This document shows positions 1 to 10,400 of a stretch of 18,719 nt of DNA, one piece after another. The stretch spans positions 1 through 18,719 of the forward strand of contig DCBP01000099.1 in assembly GCA_002314055.1 (NCBI GenBank), given 5' to 3'. Below the pieces are notes generated by a model. It was not told the DNA's origin. It searched no databases and saw only the letters and a list, made by a program, of their open reading frames with translations. Position 1 is the stretch's first letter, and every line of letters begins with the position of its first letter. The DNA is from Prevotella sp. UBA1104 (lineage in GTDB: Bacteria; Bacteroidota; Bacteroidia; Bacteroidales; Bacteroidaceae). The translations under genes were made by a program, and so were the position numbers.

Positions 1-1399
1 GAATCACATGCTGTATCTCATGGTCAAGAACATTGCTTGCGTTTTCCGTAAACACGCCGTTGTCGTCCGTAAGCAGATAACTGTTCAGCACAATCTCATT
101 TTGGACGTTATTATAATGCCCGACTTCACGATAGCCCATATCCTTGAAAACAAGCGGCATCTCCTTTAATTGCGGATATGCTGCCAACAGTTCATCTTTT
201 TCCCTGCCGTCCTCAAGCATTTCGCCCAAAGTGGCGCGCTCTTCTGTTCCCTTTTTCACAAGCCGCAGACCGTTCCATAGGGAGACATCGCCTGTCTCGT
301 ACCGCCATTTGCCGTCCGCTCCACGTTCCCAGCCTGTAGCCATCTTGATTGCCTTAGCGTCTTTCTTTGCTTCCTCCATCTGTCGGGCAACATTCAAGTT
401 GTCAAGACGTGTGCTTACTTCTTCCGCCTGGTCAAGATTTGCGGCACCTTTCTTGCCGATAAGCGAATATTTTTCCTTATTATTTTTTGTGGATTCAGAA
501 GAATTGTCTACATTTGCAGCAGAGTTGAGCGGAGGAGTGGAAAGGCTTTCCACCTTATCATTAGGAGATAACATAATGAGTTCGCCGCCATTTCGTTCAG
601 CTTGTCTTTTTATTCTCCCAAGATTTCTTTCATCAAGTGTATACCAACCAACGACTTCAACATTATCTTTGTTGTCGTTCACTTCCAATACAGTAATGGG
701 ACTCTTCTCATTCAACTTTATTGCAACCCAATGATTAGGTTTCTTTGTCGGCTGAGAACGACCAATCAAATCTGTATTATACAACGCATCATTCAAGACC
801 TTACGACTTTCTGCTGGCGTAAATTTATGGGCATTCCAATTCTTTTCAAAGATGTTTTTCTTTATAATGATTGGTTTACCGTTTGCACCAATTGCAGCAT
901 CCACATTTTGAGGTATAGGAGGCAGTTGTACATTACGAGTAGCATTTGTAAAATTTCTATCTGTCAAGTCATCAACAGACTTAATTTTATCAAGCTTCAG
1001 CGTTCCGTCATCATTCAACGGATTGCCTTGGTTATCCACATTGCTTTTCAATGAGTACTTTTCGCCATCGACCTTAGCGTACTGTCCCTCATCCGTATTA
1101 ATCCATGCCACATCTGTCAGTGGCACAGTCTTTTCATAAACTTTGCCGCCACCTGCATAGTCGGACGCTTGCATATAAGAAGGAGTTACAAACACGCCAT
1201 TCTTAATAGCCTTGCTGCTGTAGATAGTAATCTCGCCTGTTTCAAGAGCATCTTGCAACATATCGTTTGTAATGTCTGGATAAGCAGACCATTCGTCATA
1301 GTCATACTTCTCCGCTTCATTACGAGCTTCCTCAACTGATTCTTCCAATGTCTTTATATCTTCAACTTTTCTGATGCCTGTATGATAATCATCCAACAT
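1..1399 (-). CDS. Partial polyvalent-protein C-terminal modules downstream of an in-frame stop
   Basis: This frame is open from the TAA at 1447-1445 to the window edge and is in the same phase as the 4119-aa ORF. The first ATG after the stop is at 1399-1397, within the motif NPMLDDYHTGIR. Three modules can be read. The first (about 1420-1075) has YSSKAIKNGVFVTPS, DYAGGGKVYEKTV and DVAW, a pattern I take as ADP-ribosyltransferase-like. A GEKYSLK linker follows at about 1064-1046. The second (about 1040-500) contains FTPAESRKVLNDALYN, KPNHWVAIKL and GRIKRQAER, typical of BECR-like phage nuclease modules. After a KEKYSL linker (about 478-461) comes a third, LPD23-like module with ATGWERGADGKWRYE and AYPQLKEMPLVF, ending at HEIQH (22-8). 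The coding quality and shared linkers say these belong to the upstream giant protein. Expression could be by re-initiation at 1399, by readthrough, or the segment may be cut off by a nonsense change. The start is therefore uncertain. Confidence 0.72.
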   Translation of the reverse strand, partial: MLDDYHTGIRKVEDIKTLEESVEEARNEAEKYDYDEWSAYPDITNDMLQDALETGEITIYSSKAIKNGVFVTPSYMQASDYAGGGKVYEKTVPLTDVAWINTDEGQYAKVDGEKYSLKSNVDNQGNPLNDDGTLKLDKIKSVDDLTDRNFTNATRNVQLPPIPQNVDAAIGANGKPIIIKKNIFEKNWNAHKFTPAESRKVLNDALYNTDLIGRSQPTKKPNHWVAIKLNEKSPITVLEVNDNKDNVEVVGWYTLDERNLGRIKRQAERNGGELIMLSPNDKVESLSTPPLNSAANVDNSSESTKNNKEKYSLIGKKGAANLDQAEEVSTRLDNLNVARQMEEAKKDAKAIKMATGWERGADGKWRYETGDVSLWNGLRLVKKGTEERATLGEMLEDGREKDELLAAYPQLKEMPLVFKDMGYREVGHYNNVQNEIVLNSYLLTDDNGVFTENASNVLDHEIQHVI

Positions 1400-1444
1400 A
1401 GGATTGGTCTTCAATATAATATCCAGCTGTGCTTGCTTCCTGTC

Positions 1445-4400
1445 TTAATTTTTCAGTGAATATTTTTCTCCATTTTCCTTTGGGTTCTCAAAATTCCTTA
1501 CTATATTTGCAGCAGAAGAGAACTCTCGGTTATGTGTAGCGTCCGCAATTGGAGCGGAAGAGCTTATATAGTCAAGGGTTCTTTTTTTGTCTGTATAGAG
1601 CATCTTCCCACTATTTATCCAAGACAACACACTATCACCTCTCTTTCCATAGACAGATGTTATAAGGTTTATGTCTTGCACTTCACCTTTATTTATATCT
1701 ATACTTGCCAAAGCGTTCTCGCCATTAAGTTGTAGTTCTGTAAATATAGAATAACTACCTTTATAGCTGCCATCAAATATGGCAATAGGTCTTTGCATTG
1801 CATTTGGCAGATCTTTCAAGTCTGTTGGAGAATACGAATGAACTTTAGCCTTCTTTAGTATTTTATTTCCGTACAATCTTATATCACGGTCAGGAATACC
1901 AACACTCTTGAGTGCAGATGAAGGATTACCAACAGAAAGTATTTCTTTATCTGCATTTTCTCTTGTTAGTCCCTTGAGCTGTTCATTAAACCTGTCATTC
2001 ACTTCCTTCAGCGAATATTTTTCTCCATTTTCCTTTGAACTTTCAAATTTCCTTACTACATTTGCAGCAGATGAAAGCTCTTCACTTGTTGTGGTTCCAG
2101 CATGGGGCTGGAGTGCCTCGATAAAGTGAAGGGCTTTCTCTTTATCTACATTACTTAGTCTATTTGTATTTATCCAATGAATAATACCACGTTCTCCCTT
2201 TGGATACAAGGATGTTATTTGATTCACTTCAAGAATAACATTATTCTTTCGTTTCTGTTCGGTCGCTCTAATTGCTACGATAAAATTCTTGCCGTCATGT
2301 TTTAATTCCGTCAATACTATATGATTATTTTTTACAGTACTGTTGAAAATAGCAATAGGATTGGCTATGGCGGTAGGCAAATCCTTTATATCGTTTGCAG
2401 AGAACGGATGATTGTTCTTATACCTTTCATTTGATTTACGAACAAACTTGTCAAAGTCCATCTCTATCTCAGCATCAGCTATTCCACCGTCTTTTAAGAA
2501 CTGGCTTGAATATCCCAAATGAAGAACTCGGTCTTTTTGATTTGGATTTTCTATCAACTCTGAAAGTCGTTCATTAAACCTGTCATTCACTTCCTTCAGT
2601 GAATATTTTTCTCTGTTTTCCTTTGGGTTCTCAAAATTCCTTACTATATTTGCAGCAGATAAAAGTTCTGAATTATCTGAGGCTTCCGCAATGGGTGCGG
2701 AGAGGTGCAGATAATTTAGGGCTTTTTCTTTATCCACATACTTCATCATGTTGTGGTTTATCCAATAAACTACCCCTTTACCATTCTTGCCAAACACACT
2801 GCTGACAATATCAAAGTCTGCTTCTGTTCCTTTACCTAAGTCAATAGTTACAAGGAAATTTCCATTTGCAGTTTTCAACTCCGTAAGGACAGAGCGATTG
2901 CCTTCACGTCCCAAATTGTTAAACACGGCTATAGGATTCTCCATCGCTAAAGGTAGATTCTTCAGTTCTATTGGTTCAAAACCATGTTTTCTAATCTTCT
3001 TTGCAAGTTTACTTCCATTCAGTCTAATAGGTTTATCAGTTACACCTGCAGTCTTTAATTTGGTTGATGGTCTTCCCAAATCAAATACGAACTTGTCTGC
3101 ATTCTCTATCGTAAACTTATCCAACTGTTCATTGAACCTGTCATTCACTTCCTTCAGCGAATATTTTTCTCCGTTTTCCTTTGAACTTTCAAATTTCCTT
3201 ACTATATTTGCAGCAGATAAAAGCTCTTCACTTTTTATTGTGGTTCCATAATGGTTTTGGAGTGCCTCGATAAAGTGGAGAGTTTTTTCTTTGTCTATAT
3301 TGGTAGCCTTACCATGATTAAACCAGTTAATCACGCCCTTAGCATCCTTCGGGAAGAGAGTGGTTATTTTATTTACAGACAACACGATACCACCTTTCCT
3401 TTTTTGATTTTCAGTCTGAACTGCTACAATGAAATTTTTATCCTCTTTCTTCAGCTCAGTCAAGATAACATGTCCATCATTTCGCCCATTCGTATTGTAA
3501 AAAACAGAAATAGGACGAGCAATAGCCATAGGAAGGTTTTTCACATCAGAAGGATTGAAAGGATGTTCATGTACATATCCTTGCTTAGATTTGCGCATAA
3601 GTTTATCAAAATCCAATTCAATTTCAGCATCAACGATACCTCCATCTTTTAAGAAAGAACTGGATCGTCCCAAGCGAAGAATTTTATCCTTTTGATTAGG
3701 ATTTTTCACCAACTCATGCAGCCTTTTGTTAAAATCATCATTCACTTCTTTCAACGAATACCTGCCATCGTCAGCCACCTTTCCATTTTTCAGTTCATTC
3801 AGTTGTTTCCGGATTCCCATCAGTTCCTGATACTTTGAAATCATATCCTTGTACTCCTGTGTCTGTTGTATCTGTTTCACTACATCTACAGAAGAAGGAT
3901 TCGTTTTCAACATCTCACCCATCTTTTCTTGAATATCCTTAGACATGGCAGCATACTCCGCCTTTCTGTTGTTATAGTCGGCAGTCAGTTCGTTTATCCT
4001 GGATAGAGTTGTATCATTCTCCTTCCTGAAAGTATTCGGGAACTTGCCTACAAGATTCTTCACATTGTCCTCAAACGGTTTGTTTAAGTCAAACAACTTG
4101 TAGTTACCCCATTCCATCTTGTTGTAATACCTTCTCCAATTGTCTGCTGCCTTTTTCTTTTCCATATATTCCGGCACTGCACCTGGTCTATCCATGTTCA
4201 CGATAGCATACTGAGAATATTTGTCGGGTCTGTTCTCTTGTGCATAGTTGTATGCATCCTCGGCAGCAGCTCTCTCACTTTCGTTACGAATAGAGAAACG
4301 AACCACAGGATGTTCCAAAAACTCCTCAAAGTTGTTTGGCACGTTATATGTGTCCGACTTAGATGTAATGCTTGTATAGTCAGCAAATGGTTTCAACTTC

Positions 4401-7400
4401 CGGTTGCTTCTGTCAAGCCACTTGTCAAAATCCGCCTTCTCAACAGCAGAGATGTTGCCAAGTCCTGTCCATCCTTTTTCATAGTTGGAAAGGTATGCTT
4501 CCTTTGCAGCGTTAAGCGAATCATAGCCATACATCACTTTGTGCTCATCAAACGAACCGTCTTTGTTCACCTGGTCTACTATATACACGGTGCCGTTCCA
4601 ACTGTCAAGGTCTGCCTTGTCGTTGATGAACATATCAAGGTGGTCTCCATCCTTACCGAACTTTCCACGGATATAGCCGTAAGTGTCGTGCATCTTCTGC
4701 TTCCACTCCTTGCCGTTCTCATCCACGCCAGAGCGGTATGAGCCTTTCGGACTCTCTATGGTATAGTCATAACCACCGAACTTGACATGTCCTTTCTTAT
4801 AGTTGCCGCTCTTCTTCTGGGCATCAGTAGGTTCTGTATCTGTCTCACGTATGGCTTTCTGCAAGCGAAGTGAGAATTTTTCTCCGCTTTCCTTTGATGT
4901 TTCAGAGGATTTGTCTATATTTGCGGCAGATAACTCCTGAATAGTAGGATATTCGTGGAAATTGAGTCCACGCAGAAGTGCCTGCTGTTGAGGAGTTATT
5001 TTTTCATCATAAGCGACAAGTACTTCTGTTCCTCCAATTTCTCCATGATGAGCGAACACGGTCTTAATACTATTGACATCAAGTTGAGGCTTGCCCTTTC
5101 CTTGGTTAACACGTTTTACATCAATTCCGACAGCTACTGGCTTTCCGTTGTGATTTATATTTACATATAATCTGAACCTGTCATTTGCTCCTTGATAGCG
5201 AGTAATGGCAAATGGTTCCTTTATGGCTTTAGGTAATTCATGCCATTCTTCTTTCGTCAAATCATGATCTACGTCTTTACCCTTATGAACTTTGATGCTT
5301 TTGAATGATAAGGAAAAACCGTCTCCTTTGATTCCAACATTTTTCATCCAAGTAGGAGTTTTCCCTAAATCATACCTTTCACGCAAATGCTTAGATTTAT
5401 CAAAGTCGTCTTCAAACATTTTATCTATAATGTTATGAAATTCGGTAGCATCATCTTTGTCCCTCTTCAGCGAGAACTTCTCATGTTCAGCTATCTGCAT
5501 ATCCTCAGGCTTGAAGATAACATAGTTCATGTCGCCTTCCTTGGTACCACCCATTATAGTACCGGCAGGATATTTAAAGCCTGTATAACCGAGAGAAGAG
5601 AGAAATTTACTTGCAAATTTGGGAGCCGACCTCATGCACAATGCCTCATAATAATCACCTACAGTCTTACTACGATCGAACTCTTCAATTGCATCATTAA
5701 TCATTTCCTTATCAAAACTTTTATCATCTCCTTCTTCATCATGGAATCGCTGTTCTGCTTCTTTATATATAGGAAGTGCTTTAAGTTCAGGATCCGTTTC
5801 TTTTTCTATGTATTCCCTTATTTTTTCTTTTAACTTAGGCTTTGCCTCAGCATACCAATCCAGATAGTTGCTTCCGTTGTCGTTAGGGATGTTCACCTCA
5901 TAAAGATTCTTTGCATCATTAAGATTTGCATAACTCTTGCCAATCTCCTTTGAAGATGTAACATATCCTCCCCATCCGAAAACTTGATCGCCAGCACCTT
6001 CTCCCATGTGGTCGAAGTCAAACTCTGTGAAGTCGGCACCACTGCCGTGATATACACGGAGAGAGAACTTAGGAGCATTAGCAATCTCTTGATTTATATT
6101 GTTTACCACTTCATCAGTAACAGTATCTCCATCCTGTATCTTCTGTGGCTCACGTCCAGCTTTCCTTACAAGTTCCGCTTGCTCTGCTCGTGTCAGTAGC
6201 CTGTTCACCTTCATTGCGCCTGTAATGACCCAAGGGTCTGTTTCCGGATTAGGATTTGTGCGGTACATATAATATCCGTCAGTCGGCAGATGTTTCAGTC
6301 CTGCCAAAGAGTGCTGATATTTGCCATTGGCATTAATGCCTTCTGCATGTGCTTCGCCCTGATAGTCCTTGTCGGCTGCATACTCCACCTCTGCAAATAC
6401 AAAGTTCTTCGGGAACAAAGTCTTGTTGCCGTCAGCGTCTTTTCTATTGAACTGCAGAGCGTATGGAATGACACCGAGATGCCAACCTGGACGATATGCC
6501 AACTTCCCACTTCCGCCCTGTGTTCCCTTGCCGCCTTGTTTTACTTGCGGTCTTCCGGTCTTGCTTTCACCGGCTATAGGAGCAGCGTCAGCATCGAGCC
6601 ATACTCCTACTGGTGTTGCTGCACCATTTGGATTTGCCACCATTGGCGGATATAGTTTGCCGTCTTTGCCAAGCACAAACACCTTATAGCCTATACCTTT
6701 TTTCTTTGGTTCTGGCTTCTGCCGAAGCGAATATGATACTTTTTCATCATTATCCTGCAGATTTTCTTCTGAAATATTTGGATTTTTAAAATCATTCAGT
6801 ATCTTTGCAAGCGAAAGTCCTTGATTGGTTTCAGCTTGCATGTGGCTAAAGAGGTGCGCTGAGCTAAGCCAGTCAAGGGCTTTTTCTTTTTCACACCACT
6901 TTACAGCATCTTTAAATTGCTCTGGAGAGAAGTCCAAAAGACGCTTTACTTCTTCCTCTGCGTTCTTGTCATGAATACTACTTACATTGTTCATTTCCAC
7001 AACATTGCCTTCTGCATCCAATTCCAAAGCAATAGACAATTTGTTTCCACGAATCTCTGTGTCAGTAATAACCACCATATTTGGCTTGCTTAATCCATGT
7101 TTATAAACCAATATCGGTTTCTGTATTGAATTAACCAAGTCCTTTACATCATCAGATGTCAATGAATGTTGGTTCAGCTTTCTGTTCAGCACCTTTGGAG
7201 AGAGCGTTATTTCATCCACATCAACACCACATGCTTTCAGTACCGGAGAAGGTGCCCCTAAGTGCATAAGTCCCTTGTGTGTCTTTTTCTTGAAATTCTC
7301 AATCTCGCTGTTGAAGCGTTCATTTGCATCACGCACACTAAACATTTCTGTATTAGGAGAAACGTTTACCTCCTGTCTTTCTGCTAATCCTGTAGGGTCT

Positions 7401-10400
7401 TTAAACTCTCCGCTATACAACGCTTGTTTAATTGCGCTCACTATATCAGCCAAAGGCTTCCCTTCTGCTTTACGAAGTTTTATGGCATTGTAATAATATT
7501 CTACGATATGTGCATTTCCATCATTGGTTATACCTACATTGCTCTTATTTGTTACAACAATACTTATAGCATTATCCTGTCCGTTTATATCAAGATTTGA
7601 TGAAGTGGCATTATGATCACTAATACGTATTGTTACGACATTACCGTTTTTACATTCAAAGTTTGCATATTTGCTTGACTTATCCTTCATGTCAACGTCC
7701 AAAGCATCTGCCATTTCACCGACAAATGTCTTTGGCTGAGTTGAAGAATTCTTGTATTTTAATATTAAATTATCAATATTTTGTAGTATCTTTGCACCAT
7801 CAGCACTTGAGATGGCAGTTAATGACCTTGGATTTATTCCAAGCGAGGCGGTTTCAAGTGCTATTCTTTTCTTTGCGCTTAATTTCTCACCATTGGTTTC
7901 TTCTGATTCAGACGATTCAAATGTCCCATTGGCAGTCCTCACATATACCTGTTCTATTGTTCTGATTGCATTTCTTGCAGCATCAGAATATTCTGTACCA
8001 AAGAATGCTGTCTTTACCTTCAACAGGACATCGTGCATCTTGGCAAGCAGAGGGTGCGACATCTTCAGTGCAAGAGAATGGGCAAGGTTCATGTCATTTA
8101 TCATCTCACCGATGGCATCTGCAACTGTTTCTTCTTCATAATAGCTGCGGTCATAACCGGCAAGACCTGCATCTCTGTACCTCTGCTCATTGTCATCAGT
8201 CATTCCCTCATACAAATCCTCGCCATACATATTCTTGACAAGATTTTTCAACTCATCATACATGGCTGGAGATTTCATCTTTATCTCATGCGTCATTTCA
8301 TGCCCGAAGATAAACTGAACGCCCTCAGTAATGGAAGAGTCAAGAGTAAGATATATGGTATTGGTTTCGCTGTTATACCAACCATTACCCTTCATGTCTG
8401 TCCTTTGCCATTGTATCTTGGCACCCATCATCTTAGCTATCCGTTCCAAAGACTTGCGCAACTTCTTGCCAATGACATCATCTACAAGCTTAATGTCATT
8501 CACACGATTCTTTTCAACAAATGCTTGCCTTTCTTCTGGAGTCTGTTCTTCTGTCTCATCCTTTGCTGAGAATGGAGCATCATCAGCTGATGGAGCATCA
8601 AACGGCATTTCGGAAGTATTGTCTTCCGCTGCATCATCAGACGGAGCTGTATCGGTATCATCTGAAGTTTCACTGTTACCTTCCATGTCGTTGTCGGTAT
8701 TTTCTGTCGGCTGCTGTTCTTCCTCTTTTGCCTTCCGTTCTTCAGCATAAGCAAGGTCATCAGCCAGTCGCTTCTGTCCTTCAAGTACTCTTTCCGCTTG
8801 TGCTATGCGCATATCCTGGATATAGTTTCTCAGTCCAAAAGCCGTTTCCCCACTTGTGATAATATCAATAATTGCATTGCGTACATCCTGGTCTGTAATA
8901 TCCTGCAAGTTCTCCGGTCTCTCTTGCCATAGATCATGTGCCAACTTGTCTATTGTTTTTCCTTTGCCTTCCTTGGCAAGGAACCCGGTCTTCGCAAAGT
9001 CTGTCCTCGAAAGTCCTGTTTCTTGTTTTACTCCCTTTGATGTTTCTGTTCCGTCATAGCTAAGGCTATATGGAGCTATATGACTTGCCACATATTCCTC
9101 AACGGTATTTGCCGTATCATCAAACACGTCAATGCCTGTACCATCATATAGGCGATGAAGAAGCGAACCTACAGTGTCATTGTATAGTTGTGCCACAGCC
9201 TGTGCATTATCCTTGACACTGCTCTTCATGCGGTTAAACTTCCTCCTTGCCTTGTCTATAAGGTTCTGTCTGCCCTCTGGAGTATCTTCTTCCTTGGCAA
9301 GCTGTCTTTCATTATAAGCATCTGCAACAGCCTTTGCTGAATCATACTTTTCCTGTGCTTCAGCAATTGCCTTGTCTTTTGCATCCTTACTTGCTTTCTG
9401 CTCGGCAAAGCTACTACCGGTTACTTTCCTGTTTGTAGCATTGTCAAGTGCTTTCTTGGATTTTGATACATTGTCGGAGATTATCTGTTCTGCATCTTCC
9501 CCAAACTGGGTATCATACAATTCTGCCGTCTGTTTTGCCGTCAGCTGAGAGAAGTCGGGATTGCCGTCTTCTTTCATTGGTACTTCCGTTCCGTCTTCAA
9601 GTGTAATTTTTTCGCTGTTCTCTTGCTTGTTTGATTCATTTGATGTACCTTTGCCTTGTGAATCGTTGAGCGCAGCAGTAGACTCTGACTCCTTTGTACC
9701 ATGAGAGGTTGACGTGGGATTGGTAGCGATTCCTTTTTCTTCTTGTGTTCTATTGAAATCCACAGCCGTAACAACCCAATTTTTTTTCTTTCCATCAAAA
9801 TCTTTTCTTATACCAACAGCAAAGCCATTAAGCATAAGGGTATATCTATTCTTTGACTCTTGGAAAATACGTCCTTTATTGATTACTTCATCAATCATAT
9901 TGATAGCATCATCAATGTTTTCAAAGTCTTTGCCTTTACCTATATGCTTCCCGATAATATGAGCCAAGCCCATCTTGTCATTTCCCCACACAAGGTCAAT
10001 GTCCCCTACATCATCACGATGGAAAACACCAAGCAAATCTCCGCTCTTATGACTTATCAAGAAGTTGAATGCTTCCTTGACCTTTCCTTTGAACTGATTA
10101 TATATATTTCCAAAAGTACCTTTGCCAATTGGCTGCAAGTTCTCATTCTCACCTCTATCCTCCTCTACAGAAGAGGTTTCAGACCCCTTTCCCGATTCTT
10201 TAAGCATCTGCTGCCTTTCCTCTTTGTACTCATCAACCGACATCGTTCCTAATGAGATCACCGCAGACTTCTTTACCATCTTTGCTTTCAGATTGCCTTC
10301 ATTGTCAAGCACCATCACTTTTGCACGGTTGCCCTGGTTCTGAATGAAAAACACCTCTTGTGCATCCGGAAACATACTGGTACCATTCTCATTTATAACA

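Noticed and set aside
144..734. 196-aa plus-strand ORF
   Set aside because: It is antisense to the clearly coding post-stop frame (modules with recognisable motifs), Ser/Phe-rich as shadow frames are, and has no leader or promoter signal.
1445..1447. Alternative genetic code in which TAA is sense
   Set aside because: TAA also ends the 391-aa and nozzle-like genes at sensible places, while TAG ends the 181-aa gene and TGA the 102-aa gene. A standard code fits all genes, so a single odd TAA needs another explanation.
1380..1453. Frameshift rather than nonsense codon at the end of the 4119-aa ORF
   Set aside because: The coding frame after the stop is the same as before it. The two other forward frames close within a few dozen bases (TGA after TATAT and after YVG), so no shift is needed to reach the downstream modules.
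1451..3760. CRISPR array or simple repeat
   Set aside because: The repeats are about 600 bp, translate in frame as protein domains, and the spacing units are diverged domain copies, not short unique spacers.
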